Positions 25,601-38,691 of a stretch of DNA of 64,000 nucleotides are shown piece after piece. The stretch is from positions 67,399,990 through 67,463,989 of the forward strand of contig NC_134095.1 of assembly GCF_000715075.1 (NCBI RefSeq). The letters run 5' to 3'. The stretch's first letter is position 1. Each line of letters opens with the position of its first letter. The notes under the pieces are model-generated. The model searched no databases and had not been told where the DNA came from. It saw nothing but the letters and a program-made list of their open reading frames with translations. Made by a program: the position numbers and the translations under genes. Source of the DNA: Nicotiana tabacum. Its lineage: Eukaryota > Streptophyta > Magnoliopsida > Solanales > Solanaceae.

Positions 25601-27495
25601 ATCACTAATATAAGTACCGATGATGCCTCGACTGTGGCAACAATTTATTTTTTGGTGTCATTCTATTCAAGATAGAGAACCACTTAAGCAAGTTGGAACC
25701 TACATTGCACCTAGTCTCTCAGTTTTATATTCCTTAAGCGTGCCTTTAACAATACTGACAGTGACTTGGATGGGAAGAGGGCAAAGGATAGTGCTGGTGG
25801 GCCTGGCTGAAGATTAGGGTGGTGACAATGGAGACTGATTGTCTAAGGATCATTGTTACCATTATTTTGATAAGTTCTCTTGAAGGATCGTCTCTTTTTC
25901 TCCTTATGAAGGAGAACATTTGACTGGTAACCAGTGAAAGCAAAAACGGATAGTAACATTTTCACCTGCCTAGTGAGTTACTATATAATCTTTATTTAGT
26001 TGGACAAAATATGTGTATGAGTGAGTACTTGCAATGCATGGTAGTATGCAATACTGGTCTTAAATCTCTAGGGAACTAAATTTGTCTCAATATTTACAGC
26101 TCTTTCACAATATTGCAACACATCGCCATATGGGGAAATCTTGTTGCTTTCTATGTCATCAATTGGATTGTCAGTGCCTTCCCATCCTCTGGCCTGTATA
26201 CAATAATGTTTCGCTTATGTAGACAGCCCTCATATTGGATTACTATATTTGTAAGTAAACTTTTTCTTTTTCCATGTAGTGTTCACAATTTAGAGGGTTT
26301 TTTATTTATTTATTATTAATTTGGATGGTATTCAACTCTATGGTTCACATACTTTCTGAATTTGAAGCTCTCTTTGGATTGGATTTTACTTTTGTCACCA
26401 TGATGAACTTGCTTAACAAAAGCACAGTAAAAAAGTCGAGATAATGCTTCAGATTAGTTACTTAATCCATCTAATTTTGTATAATATAGTGTGGCTGGGT
26501 ACAATGTTTTAGGAGATGATTTACTATTATACCAGCAGTATCAGAAGAAATACTTGTAGTTGGATACTTCATTTAATTGGAGAAACATTATCTAGGAGTT
26601 GATTTTTCGAATTGTTGCATGAACTCAAATTCTTTAACACTTGAAAGTGTAGATACTCTGTTGAGTTTAAATTAATTTGAAATGTCTGAGAAAAGAATGT
26701 GTCATGTTACTTGGGCCAGGTGTAGTTAGTCTTCAGATTATTCTTGACATCATTCTTTCACCATCTTTCCTTGCTGATCCAAAAATAAGCTAGTATGTTT
26801 ACCATTTAAGTGAAGTTGTGAATTTTTTAAAATATTTGTTGTTTAAATATGGATCCATTGTAGTAGATCACCAAGGCTAGAGAGTGTAACACCTTGTGAA
26901 AGTCGATGCTCCCACACAAATTGATTACAAAGTGATGGAAAAGTATGTACTTAAGTCTACTCGTTTTCTATATACTAAAGGTGATAAGGTGCTCCTAATT
27001 GTTATATAAAATGCTTTGTTGCACCTAATTAGATAGGATGCATGAAATGACTCCTTTTTTTTATCAATTATCTTACAAGAGGAACTAATTTTGTTATTCC
27101 CTCTTTAAGTAGCAACTATAATATAAGAGAACTAATTTTGGTTTTCCTCCCCCTTCCAGATCATTGTCACAGCTGGCATGGGTCCAGTGCTAGCTTTGAA
27201 GTACTTCAGGTATACCTACAGATCAAGTAAAATTAACATACTTCAGCAAGCCGAACGTATGGGAGGACCTATATTGACCCTGGGTAATATAGAGCCTCAG
27301 TCGAGATCCTTGGATAAAGATGTTACACCTTTATCAATTTCTCAACCCAAGAACCGTACTTCTGTCTATGAACCACTACTCTCAGATTCACCTAGTGCTA
27401 CAAGACGTTCTTTTGGACCAGGGGCTCCATTTGATTTCTTTCAGTCCCAGGCCCGGTTGTCTTCAAATTATACAAGAAACTGCAAGGACAACTAA
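1574..27495 (+). CDS. ALA2: ALA2-like P4-type ATPase (phospholipid flippase), C-terminal part, nine exons
   Basis: This gene encodes the C-terminal part of an aminophospholipid ATPase, which moves phospholipids to the cytosolic leaflet of endomembranes. In Arabidopsis, ALA2 works with an ALIS beta subunit. Coding exons are 1574-1680, 4141-4272, 11394-11547, 11947-12064, 12147-12320, 12514-12565, 15083-15210, 26100-26250 and 27160-27495. All junctions are GT-AG and all phases agree, giving 1,352 coding bases (about 450 residues) to a TAA stop. The exons hold the end of the N domain, the P-domain hinge GDGGNDV in exon 3, the block [12 protein letters not shown], the later membrane helices, and a tail ending CKDN. 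Family members are about 1,100 residues, so the catalytic aspartate (DKTGT) and N-terminus lie left of the window. Introns of 7.1 and 10.9 kb are swollen by transposons, yet every exon is open. A close ALA paralogue is the only alternative. Confidence 0.88.
2421..2609 (-). mobile_element. SINE, Au/SolS-like, full length
   Basis: On the - strand the element has a tRNA-like head. Box A lies around TTGGCACGACGGTAG and box B at 2543-2560 (GGTTGACGGATTCAAGCC). The body includes GGCTGCATACAATAT and GGTCCGACC, and the 3' end has TTAGTGCACCGGACTGCCC followed by a short T-run. This matches the well-known plant SINE with a GTGCACCGGGCTGCCC end. TGAAAC on both sides (2415-2420 and 2610-2615) may be a short target-site duplication, but that is weak. 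Confidence 0.7.
3248..3663 (-). mobile_element. 5'-truncated LINE (3' end only) with 17-bp TSD
   Basis: The T-run at 3249-3264 is the poly(A) tail of a - strand insertion. The right part translates on the - strand into the zf-RVT-type C-terminal region seen in the two large LINEs (W-x-V-P-A-C-I-like). AGTTAGTGTCTGTTTGC occurs at 3231-3247 and again at 3664-3680, a perfect 17-bp target-site duplication flanking the insert. Confidence 0.85.
4141..4272 (+). CDS. ALA2: ALA2 exon b
   Basis: Exactly 44 codons between acceptor CACAG and donor GTATTA, starting in phase 0. It reads [20 protein letters not shown] through [11 protein letters not shown], the conserved P-domain approach of P4-ATPases (T-P-x-Q-K). 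Confidence 0.88.
4822..6698 (+). pseudogene. LINE-1 ORF1 (DUF4283-type RNA-binding protein), broken
   Basis: The first piece (to about 5310) reads [19 protein letters not shown] and AIIIPEG, parallel to the LINE-2 ORF1 segment [18 protein letters not shown]. Later pieces include [14 protein letters not shown] and a [10 protein letters not shown] region, as in DUF4283 proteins of plant LINEs. The end piece ([18 protein letters not shown], from about 6350) matches LINE-2 ORF1 near its C-terminus and is then interrupted by a SINE fragment. The frame ends in TGA at 6696-6698, overlapping the ORF2 ATG. At least two frame changes plus the insertion make it non-functional. Confidence 0.75.
6420..6529 (+). 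mobile_element. TS/SolS SINE 3'-end fragment inside LINE-1 ORF1
   Basis: The segment from CTCTCTACCC through TGTGGGATTATACTGGGT, followed by a (GTT)n tail (about 6499-6526), matches the 3' end of the full TS-type SINE at 29868-30072. The tRNA-derived head is missing, and ORF1-like sequence resumes after the tail. No clean TSD was found. Confidence 0.7.
6695..10285 (+). pseudogene. LINE-1 ORF2 (endonuclease-reverse transcriptase-zf-RVT), broken
   Basis: The ATG at 6695 overlaps the ORF1 stop (ATGA). A base loss after MKI shifts the frame before [16 protein letters not shown]. The AP-endonuclease part shows [10 protein letters not shown] and [14 protein letters not shown]. The RT part (about 7354-8850) shows [27 protein letters not shown] and [15 protein letters not shown]. 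The catalytic box reads YANDT instead of YADDT, so an active-site aspartate is lost. The zf-RVT region (9914-10285) has [19 protein letters not shown] and [17 protein letters not shown]. Stops and frame changes near 6710, 6995, 7230, 8560 and 8845, and after 9483, break it. Confidence 0.85.
11394..11547 (+). CDS. ALA2: ALA2 exon c (P-domain GDGGNDV)
   Basis: 51 codons plus one base between TTTCAG and donor GTGAGA. It reads [19 protein letters not shown] followed by [27 protein letters not shown] is the Mg-binding hinge motif of P-type ATPases. Confidence 0.92.
11548..11946 (+). other. ALA2 intron (399 bp)
   Basis: GT-AG intron, AT-rich, with no other feature seen. Confidence 0.8.
11947..12064 (+). 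CDS. ALA2: ALA2 exon d
   Basis: Acceptor GTGCAG, donor GTAAGT. It reads (K)[20 protein letters not shown] and continues to LLICFIQIF. The junction codon is AAA (Lys), where the Arabidopsis protein, as I recall it, has Arg. This segment follows the P domain and enters a membrane helix. Confidence 0.9.
12147..12320 (+). CDS. ALA2: ALA2 exon e
   Basis: Acceptor ACCAG at 12142-12146. It reads [20 protein letters not shown], then [20 protein letters not shown], to CQAG. The donor GT is at 12321. It covers membrane helices and the conserved P4 VFYTSVPVL block. Confidence 0.92.
12514..12565 (+). CDS. ALA2: ALA2 exon f (short)
   Basis: A 52-bp exon (ACAG|G to CAT|GTGAGT). It reads [18 protein letters not shown] with the split Arg codon, a conserved segment between membrane helices. 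It is too short to show as an independent open frame. Confidence 0.9.
12766..13073. mobile_element. Possible Stowaway-like MITE
   Basis: The left end carries TCCCTCCTCC and the right end GGAGGGAGTA, which read as inverted CTCCCTCC-type termini typical of Stowaway/mariner MITEs. Similar fragments (AAAGTTTACC, AAAGTTTCTCC) recur inside. The TA target duplication is not clear on the left, so this is tentative. Confidence 0.4.
13108..14187 (-). mobile_element. TRIM-like retrotransposon array: three LTRs, two tiny internal regions
   Basis: Three related units begin at 13108, about 13425 and 13744, a period of about 318 bp. On the - strand each carries a TATA box (CTATATAAGATAGAGC type) and ends in TGTGACA or a variant. 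Two very short spacers separate them (about 13383-13424 and 13685-13743). The second spacer reads, on the - strand, TGGTATCGGAATCGG (like an initiator-Met tRNA primer site, TGGTATCAGAGC) and ends in the purine tract AACCTTAAGGGGG. The array therefore looks like LTR-spacer-LTR-spacer-LTR. The rightmost LTR carries an extra segment of about 150 bp (13980-14140). No coding capacity and no clear TSD were seen. Confidence 0.65.
15083..15210 (+). CDS. ALA2: ALA2 exon g
   Basis: Acceptor TTTTTCAG, donor GTAAGT. It reads [20 protein letters not shown] and continues to [15 protein letters not shown]. It ends in phase 2 (AA|), completed by C in the next exon 10.9 kb away. Confidence 0.92.
15515..15690. 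repeat. Direct repeat pair of about 50 bp
   Basis: A unit containing TCCATTGCAAGGTAT followed by GGACTTGAGTCCCAC and GGTATTGCA occurs near 15527-15570 and again near 15649-15692. The spacer contains GTCGGGGACGACGGATGC. Possibly a fragment of an LTR-type repeat; origin unknown. Confidence 0.65.
15717..15859 (+). repeat. Copia 5' LTR
   Basis: A 143-bp LTR, TG...CA bounded, with a TATA box (TATAAATAG, 15784-15792). It differs from the 3' LTR at three bases. TSD ATGGC precedes it. Confidence 0.95.
15860..15870 (+). promoter_or_regulatory. Primer-binding site (initiator Met tRNA type)
   Basis: TGGTATCAGAG immediately follows the LTR and is complementary to the 3' end of plant initiator-Met tRNA. 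Confidence 0.9.
15950..17782 (+). pseudogene. Copia pol remnant: integrase-RT linker, RT and part of RNase H
   Basis: A Pro/Thr/Ser-rich linker (PIPTFEE repeats) leads into the copia RT. RT motifs include [44 protein letters not shown] and the active-site box YVDDIVITG. The RNase H part includes [14 protein letters not shown] and AEYRAMA. Trp codons have become stops at 16460-16462 and 17459-17461, and a frameshift follows near 17470. The frame then runs into the LINE-2 target site and resumes at 23866. The element cannot make a functional polyprotein. Confidence 0.9.
17757..17782. repeat. LINE-2 target-site duplication, left copy (26 bp)
   Basis: The 26 bases TCACTTCGTC...GATACTCT are repeated exactly at 23866-23891. 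They are copia RNase H coding sequence. Long TSDs of this kind are compatible with target-primed reverse transcription. Confidence 0.93.
17889..21510 (-). pseudogene. LINE-2 ORF2 (endonuclease-RT-zf-RVT), frameshifted
   Basis: The ATG at 21510-21508 overlaps the ORF1 stop (ATGA). Endonuclease: [44 protein letters not shown], and SDHSPV near 20840. [41 protein letters not shown] and an intact YADDTLVFC box. Downstream are [18 protein letters not shown] and [16 protein letters not shown]. The zf-RVT C-terminus has [20 protein letters not shown] and [17 protein letters not shown]. Frameshifts lie near 21245, 20845, 20150, 19370, 19240, 18785, 18570 and 18370, so no complete protein is made. Confidence 0.9.
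21507..23410 (-). pseudogene. LINE-2 ORF1 (DUF4283-type), one frameshift
   Basis: A 470-residue open piece starts [20 protein letters not shown]. It contains [18 protein letters not shown] and the DUF4283-like block from [19 protein letters not shown] through [11 protein letters not shown] to [12 protein letters not shown] frameshift near 22010 moves to a second piece of 164 residues that ends SIIPI and TGA at 21509-21507. Plant LINE ORF1 proteins of this kind bind the element's RNA. Apart from the single frameshift it is well kept. Confidence 0.85.
23411..23865 (-). other. LINE-2 5' leader (internal promoter region expected)
   Basis: 455 bp between the LINE-2 5' end and ORF1. It is relatively GC-rich in 23600-23720 (CGCGCCCGGCGCG-type runs), unlike the AT-rich surroundings. 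L1-type elements normally carry an internal promoter here; no specific box is recognised. Confidence 0.5.
23866..24025 (+). pseudogene. Copia RNase H C-terminal piece after LINE-2
   Basis: It starts with the second TSD copy. The copia frame resumes ([26 protein letters not shown]) and ends in TGA at 24023-24025, just before the polypurine tract GGGGGAG. It is the continuation of the pol remnant ending at 17782. Confidence 0.88.
24033..24175 (+). repeat. Copia 3' LTR
   Basis: A 143-bp LTR with the same ends as the 5' LTR, preceded by a polypurine tract (GAGGGGGAG, about 24024-24032) and followed by the TSD ATGGC. Confidence 0.95.
25225..25272 (-). mobile_element. TS SINE 3'-end fragment
   Basis: On the - strand it reads CCCAGACCCTACTTGTGAG, then ATTACACTGGGTATG and a (TTG)n-type tail, matching the TS/SolS 3' end. 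Only about 48 bp are recognisable. Confidence 0.6.
26100..26250 (+). CDS. ALA2: ALA2 exon h
   Basis: Acceptor TTTACAG, donor GTAAGT. It reads (N)[18 protein letters not shown] and continues through [20 protein letters not shown] to F. It carries late membrane helices. Confidence 0.92.
26251..27159 (+). other. ALA2 last intron (909 bp)
   Basis: GT-AG intron ending CCCCCTTCCAG. AT-rich; no insertion recognised. Confidence 0.8.
27160..27495 (+). CDS. ALA2: ALA2 last coding exon
   Basis: 112 codons including the TAA stop. It starts [20 protein letters not shown] (last membrane helix), followed by the cytosolic tail with [40 protein letters not shown] and the end TRNCKDN. This tail is what ties the gene to the ALA2 subgroup. 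Confidence 0.93.
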   Translation: MIVTAGMGPVLALKYFRYTYRSSKINILQQAERMGGPILTLGNIEPQSRSLDKDVTPLSISQPKNRTSVYEPLLSDSPSATRRSFGPGAPFDFFQSQARLSSNYTRNCKDN

Positions 27496-29850
27496 TATTG
27501 GCAGTTCTCCTGGCAGGACATGCGGAAATTATACAGATCACATGTAGAAAAGATATTACAGTGAGGACACTAACTGTCGATCCGTTTTTTTCAACTTACC
27601 AGCATCTTATTCTACACATTTTCTATGTTGCGCGTGTTACAGTTGCATCAAACTGCCTATGTCATACTCAGGGCTGTATTTGGCAGCTTATGGCGTAAAG
27701 ATCAGGACCGATTACTGTTCCCAAGGTATGAAGATGCAACACGTTAGCACAATTTGATTATTGTTTGTTGGAGGAAACAGTGAAACATTTCGCAGATTCT
27801 GACACCCCATTTTTGAGGTGATATTAATTTACGTACTCAATTAGAATGGAATCAAAGAGATCTATTTGTCATAGGAATATTCATTTCACATTTTTTTTTT
27901 CTCAAGGACGATGCTATTGATTGTATCTGTATAAGAGTAAGGACATCAATGAGCTGGAAACCTCAATTTCAGAAAATGAAGTTCCTGCGTAACAATTGCA
28001 GTCAACATTTATGAGTCATATTGACAAAGGTCTTTCGCATTTGTTGAAATGCTTTTTCTTGCATTCGCTATGGATGGTCTTTCTGACATATTACACTACT
28101 AGAATAAGGATGGAAATTAAATATAGAAGTAATAAGAAAGAAATAGGTTTAAAAAAAACATGGGTAAGGAATCAGAAAGGGGTATGTAAAGGGGTGTAAA
28201 TGCAAAATTGACATTTCGGTGAGAACTAACTGTTTAGTATAAATTTCAATGCTGGAGCAGAAGTTGAGAACCTAAACAAGTTGTACAATTAGTTTGCGAT
28301 GCAACTTTATACCTAAAGAGGGTGAACATTTAGTTTTATAAGATACTATGATTAAGTGATAAGCTAAATAAGGATGCCTATTAATCACTTGTAATATATT
28401 CATAGGATTGGTGTAAGTACCCGGCTGGACAAATTTTCTTTCCTCTATGTTGTTCAGTGGCAATTAAAATTCGCTTACAGTTGTAAAAGAAAAAAGCACA
28501 AGTACTCCCTAATTATGAAGTTTATATCAATTTTACCTCTATTAATGTTCTGTCTCAGTATATGATATTGTTAGCATACATTTTGTTCACAGGAATAACA
28601 TACTTTATTTGTATTTGACGAATTCTACTTCTACTTTTTTTTTAAGAAAAAAAAAAAAAAAATCTTACAATGATCCCACAGCTTATGAATAATATTGAAG
28701 CGCAAGTGAGAAGGAAAAAGAAAAGCTAAACGTTTTATAACAACTTTTAACTAAATGTCACCCAAAAAGTATGTCGAACAACAATTATGGGAGGGAGAAA
28801 GTAAAAGTAAGACGAGCAAGCTATTCGTAGTGGAGTATTCCTAATGGATTATCATAAGAATTGTATCTCATTCTATATTTAGTAACTTTTAATATTTTAG
28901 TTTATTTGTAATGACATCACTAGTAGGAGTGGCATGGCATATTTGAGACCATAACATTCATAAATGTATTAAACCATAGTGATATAAAATAATTTTGTCT
29001 TTTCCGTAATAACAAAGTGCAATCTAGATAAGTACAAACAATTATCAATAATCCAATAATTGTTTTATTCTTTTCTTGTTTGCACCAAGAAATTGCAGCC
29101 AGTCAAATTGGAAGAATATTTTCATCGTTGAGGCTTTGATAATGTCGAGTTAAGCAACCAAGAAGGTATCTCAGGCAAATCACTGGTAATTTACTTCTCT
29201 CTGTATGTGTTTTTTTTTTTTTTTTCATAACTTCGTTTTCTTTAAGATCAACATGCTGTTGACTTTGGTTGATTGCCCAAAAAAATGATTGTTATCCCAT
29301 CCGCTAAGTTTGTATGTACCCAGGAACTATTCTTTCTGGCTGTCCCTCCCCCGGGACTTTGTCCTTGGGTTTGTCAACCAACCTGACATGTTTATATTGG
29401 AGCGCCTCGACGATGATGTAGTCGTAGTAGTCCTCTGATGGAAAATCTGTTAAGATCCGCCCATGATTCATGGAACTATTCTAAAATTTACCCGGCATTT
29501 CTCTTCCCTTCAGAAAAGTCTCCTTAAAATTCTCTTTTAATCTTCTTTCTCTATAACCAAAAAAAAAAAGAACTTTTCCCAATTTGTGGGGAATAAGGTG
29601 ATTCTTTTTAGTTGGAATCTGTCATGAGACCTCCTCTTCCATTCCTACTTTGAGGAAGATGTGTAGTTATGCTGTTTAAAGAGTTTAAGATAATTACATG
29701 TAAATATCTATGAAAAATATTAAATAACATATTGAAAATAGTAATTAACCTACTGTCACATATTAAACGACATTAATAGTCAATATTTACAATATTAGTA
29801 TATTTGATCTAAATCTTACTTCAAACTGAATTAGGTTAAGTTCTTATGAC
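27496..29850. other. ALA2 3' UTR and intergenic region
   Basis: The first few hundred bases should be the flippase 3' UTR. No unambiguous poly(A) signal can be assigned. Poly-A/T runs occur near 28630-28660 and 29208-29224. No gene or recognisable element seen. Confidence 0.5.
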
Positions 29851-29867
29851 AAACATGACCTCGCAAC

Positions 29868-30072
29868 AACAACCACCCAGTATAATCCCACTAGTGGGGT
29901 AGTGTGTACGCAGACTTTACCCCTACCATGGGGTAGAGAGGCTGTTTCCGATAGACCCTCGGCATTCTTCCCTCCAAGAACTTTCCACCTTGCTCTTGGG
30001 GTGACTCGAACTCACAACCTCTTGGTTGGAAGTGGAGAGTGCTTACCATCAGAGCAACCCCCTCTTGTCAAA
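29868..30072 (-). mobile_element. TS-type (SolS) SINE, full length, 17-bp TSD
   Basis: On the - strand the tRNA-like head has box A around GCTCTGATGGTAAGCAC and box B around GTGAGTTCGAGTCACCCC. The body includes AGTCTGCGTACACACTACCC and GTGGGATTATACTGGGTGG, ending in a (TTG)n tail, the hallmark of the tobacco TS family. AAACATGACCTCGCAAC flanks both sides exactly (29851-29867 and 30073-30089). Confidence 0.93.
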
Positions 30073-30257
30073 AAACATGACCTCGCAACCATGTATATAA
30101 AGTAGATAAATTTATATAATGAGTTAAAATAATTACTTTGAAATTATAAAATTCTTTACACTGTCAGCGTATACAACTTAAACCATATTACATTATGTTA
30201 TGTGGCCTTTACAGAAACTCTCGACAAAGGTAGAGCCTGATCAAGCAGCATATATGT

Positions 30258-31448
30258 ATGGCTACAAATAAGCATGAGAAAGGGCATTCTATGTCCTCAG
30301 CTGAAGCAATTGAAGCTAGTGATGACCTTCTAATGAAACTACTATTATGCCTCCCACCAAAACCACTTTTCATGTTCAAATTAGTATCCAAAAGGTGGAT
30401 ATCCACCATTTTAGTCCTTATTTCTCTTCCCTTTGGAAGCCTAGGCCTACCTCTGGTCTCTTTGTGAGCTTATCTTCAACATCAAATATACTTATATATC
30501 CCTTATACAACCTAAACAAAATCCAGTGGTACCTCTTCAATGCCTTGATTTTATTAAAGATTCTTGTGGAGTTGAAATTTTACAATCTTGTGGTGGTTTA
30601 TTATTTCTTTGTCGATCGCGTGCAAGTGAATCTAGTTTACAATACTATGTATACAATCCAACAACAAAACATTTCTCAACATTCCCATATCCAAATCTAC
30701 TCGACAAATATCCAAGAATTTCATGCTTGAATTTGGCATTTGATCTATCTAAGTCACCATATTGCCAAGTTATCCACATCTATGGTGAGTACAGATTAAA
30801 CATTGTATTCCATATTGAAACATACACCTTTGAGACCAACACCTGGAGATACTTTGGAGGTCCATTCGTCGGTCCAGTTGGCACGAGCTTTTCTAAGGGT
30901 GTTTTCTTGAATGGTACACTTCACTGGCCTACAGACTACTCAGAAACTTCAGTATGTTATGATGTTTATGAGAAGCGTATCAGAAAATTTCCAATGCCTC
31001 CACTTCAGAATGCATATGGTCGAAACTTGAACTATTTCGGGGAAGTTGAAGGGAAGTTGCATGCTATTGATTATACAGAGTGTAATGCATCAAATTTGAT
31101 GTCTTTGTGATGGAAAATGACTACTCTTGCTGGTTCAACAAGTACCATATTGATCTTGACACAGTGGCTAAATCATTTCCTGAAATGGTGGTCTATAAGC
31201 CCGATCCATGGACAGATAATACAACAACTTTTCTCAGATACAAAGTACATTCAATCGTTGAAACAGAAACGCCAGATAGTCCATCTTTGGTGCTTTATAT
31301 ACATGATGATAAGTTCATATCCCTGAATTTGACAGATAATACGTTGTTGAAGCTGTCTGATTTAAGTAGACGATCGTCTGATCAGCAGAAATCATATTTT
31401 AGGAAGTCTCGAGCCTTCCAGTATGTTGAAAATCCATTTTGGATATAA
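30258..31448 (+). pseudogene. F-box protein pseudogene (F-box plus F-box-associated domain)
   Basis: F-box proteins are SCF ubiquitin-ligase substrate receptors. The N-terminal piece has an F-box (ASDDLLMKLLLCLPPKPLFM, then FKLVSKRW). The downstream pieces resemble the associated domain of the large plant At5g07610-like group: LQYYVYNPTTKHFSTFPYP, IETYTFETNTWRYFGG, FLNGTLHWPTDYSE, and a C-terminal piece ending YVENPFWI. The reading frame changes three times, near 30400-30420, 30522 and 31095. Introns with consensus sites do not explain the shifts, and most genes of this type are intronless. It is most likely a recent pseudogene, since the segments are otherwise well conserved. Confidence 0.8.
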
Positions 31449-32654
31449 GCAGAGACAGATCTAGGTATGGTTCTGTGAGTTCAACTTATCTCATTTGCTT
31501 TCTGCTCGAACTATGTGTGATTAGAAGCTGTAAAACTGTACTCACAGTTTCTTATATTAATGTATTTAAAATGGAAAATTATGCAACTAGATCAATCTTC
31601 TGAAACAACATGATAATGAGGTGGTTTTCATATGGTTTGATTAGTGAATATACATGCCAACAATCTCTTAATTAAAACGCGGACCTCCCTTTAATTGTCA
31701 AAAATGAAAAAGAAAAGTTACTCCCACTATCCCAATTCAAATGTCTTGTTTGTCTAAAAGATGAAAAGGTTGAATCTAGAATGTTTATTAAGTTTATTCT
31801 TAAAAGTGGATTTTCATTTCTCCTAATCTTAGGTAAAAAATTAATCATCTTAGTAAAAGAATATGGAGTCCGGAACCTAGGCGGAAGGTTTTTGGAGTAA
31901 TATTTTAAGTAAGTGGAAATAATTCTCAATTTTGCGGGTAATTGATTAATTATCGGGTAACGGGATATTACCTAATTAATTGGGGATATATTTGGATAAG
32001 ATTAATCCCTCCCCTATGCCACCTCCCCCCCCCCCCGCACAAATCCTCCCATTTTTAAAATTATTTTTCCTCCATTGGAGCCCACACAAGTCCCACAAAA
32101 AAAAAGCAAAATATTTTTTTTCTAAGATTCAAGGAACAAGATCAACCCTAGTCATTTGACACAATTATATAGATCAAGAATATTTTCCATCAATAAACAA
32201 AACAAATTTTTCAATTTGGGAATGAATAAAACTATGTATAACCATTCATAACATCAAACGGAGTGCATCCAACATCAATAGGATCAAAATGGCGAATCTT
32301 GGCTTTGCTGCTTAACTTTCATACGCTGAGATGAAGCCTTTTCAAGTAAAGCGCAGAAAAGGGAAATAAACTTGAAAGAAAACACAAGGAAGCATCAAGT
32401 GTCCTGCTGATTCTATGCAGATAAAGAAAAATAGACACTGTTCATTTCATTTACACCAAGGACATAGGGATGAAGAAGTTCAAAAACTGCTTGCCCTCTT
32501 CTGTTATGAAACATCCAAGAAATCCAGCATAGCCACCATGACGAAATTTCACTCGTCAAGAAGAAAGACGGCAGGAAAAGAGGGGGGGGGGGGGGGCAAG
32601 CTCCTCCAAGGATAGTCAGTATAAGTGTGTAAAAACAACAAGAAGCTCCCCATA
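31449..32654. other. Intergenic region and PYG7 3' UTR side
   Basis: Between the F-box pseudogene and the convergently oriented PYG7 stop. It contains a C-run near 32025-32036 and a G-run near 32581-32596. The part next to 32654 should be the PYG7 3' UTR (- strand). No other feature supported. Confidence 0.5.
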
Positions 32655-37329
<4,675 letters not shown>

Positions 37330-38544
37330 TTCTTTTATTTATCTTCTTTAAGGGTCTTTTTGTTAATCTATTGTCTGAGTGATACTTGGTATTAGAGAGT
37401 GAACTAGGAAGCATCAAGATTGAATTTTTTGGGGCATTTCAAGAACCATTCTTGGTAAAATTTTCTCTGTTTTTGTTGTTTGAAGATAATAAAGTTTATC
37501 TCAACCAACTCTATCAGAACTAAACCGGACCGGCCGGTTTTCTTTTTATCTTGCGACTTGGATCACTCTTTTTGTGTTTACTAGTTTTCGGACACCCTAT
37601 GATAATTAGTAATTTTAAAATATTATACTAAGTGTGTGAAGAAAAAAAATACAATCTCAATATTGAAGCACAATCATACTGAAAAATTATTATCAAATAG
37701 ATTTAAAAGGTAATGTTTGAACTACTTCAATTATGCAATTCTATAATATATCAAGTATTCATTGACAAAAATTCATTTTTTTTTAATATCTCAACAAGAA
37801 GTAAATTAGATGTGAATTTAAGTAGTGTCGGCTATAATTACAAATGTTTCACATCTTAAAATTTTTGCCCTCTTTTGAAGAAGTTGTAGCCCTCCCGCTT
37901 TACTGCCGCATACATGTCAAGAAGGTAGTTGAATGAAAGTAATATTTTATAAAAAAATGTATAGAAATTCGATCAACACGTGCCTTCCTTAAACGGATAA
38001 CATATTAAACAAAATTCTTATTGAAAAAGAATAAAGCTGGAATTCACTGGTGTTGCTTAATTACATACTCAACTGGAAAAAAATGTATGACTCTAAGAGA
38101 ACACGATTTACTAATCACTAAAGTTAAACATTATCTAATTCACAATAAGAATAACAATAATCTAATGAGAGCGAATTATTGAATATGTATGAGACCTTTT
38201 TTTGTTTCTCATCCAGTATCCCACTAATTTAGATTCGTCCCGTGAAGTTCCACGGGGCTCTTCATACCAAAGACGACTTCACTCTCAAAATTTAACGAGA
38301 TATTCGGTTAGAAATGAATGAATACCTAATATTCCACCATGACTTTTGTTGGTATATATGTATGAGACCTTAGTCCACACATACCATAAAAGTCAAACAT
38401 TAATATAGTTTTTAGTTAAATACTTATGTTGGTTTTTTTTTTTGGCTAATAAGGATACAATTTTATTAAAAGCTATATAATAATATTATTATAAAGGGGG
38501 ACCAATCGTGGTACAGTAACGTCCGAAAGGTCCTTATTGTGAGC
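37330..38544. other. PYG7 upstream and intergenic region
   Basis: It contains the expected PYG7 promoter (reading right to left from 37330), but no TATA box could be assigned with confidence. A GC-rich palindromic stretch, CCGGACCGGCCGG, lies near 37526-37540. No gene recognised. Confidence 0.5.
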
Positions 38545-38686
38545 ATCGAAAGTAAAGGGTGGAAGAATGTTGAATTGTCACGTACCTGTTGAGGACTTCC
38601 CTTTTTACTTGTTAGGAGAAAGAATTTTTTTTCTTTCAACCAAAACAAACTTGGCAGGAAAAGTGAAGAAACAAATTGAAAAAAAG
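38545..38686. repeat. 142-bp tandem-duplication unit, left copy
   Basis: It starts CATCGAAAGTAAAGGG and includes TTACTTGTTAGGAGAAAG and TTTCTTTCAACCAAAACAAA. The same sequence with small changes begins at 44747, immediately right of the copia element. The element therefore sits at the junction of two tandem copies. Confidence 0.85.
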
Positions 38687-38691
38687 CATCG

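Larger units (their letters stand above)
15211..26099 (+). other. ALA2 intron (10.9 kb) with nested retrotransposons
   Basis: GT-AG intron. It holds a direct repeat pair (15515-15690), a copia element with a nested LINE (15717-24175), and a SINE fragment near 25225. I see no feature in 24176-25224 or 25273-26099. Confidence 0.85.

Noticed and set aside
29990..30070. tRNA gene suggested by box A and box B (also near 34850, 2545 and 900)
   Set aside because: These are the tRNA-derived heads of SINEs; the cloverleaf is incomplete and 3' SINE bodies with tails follow.
30390..31110. Introns explaining the F-box frame changes
   Set aside because: No consistent GT-AG pairs join the frames, and removing sequence would delete conserved parts of the domain.
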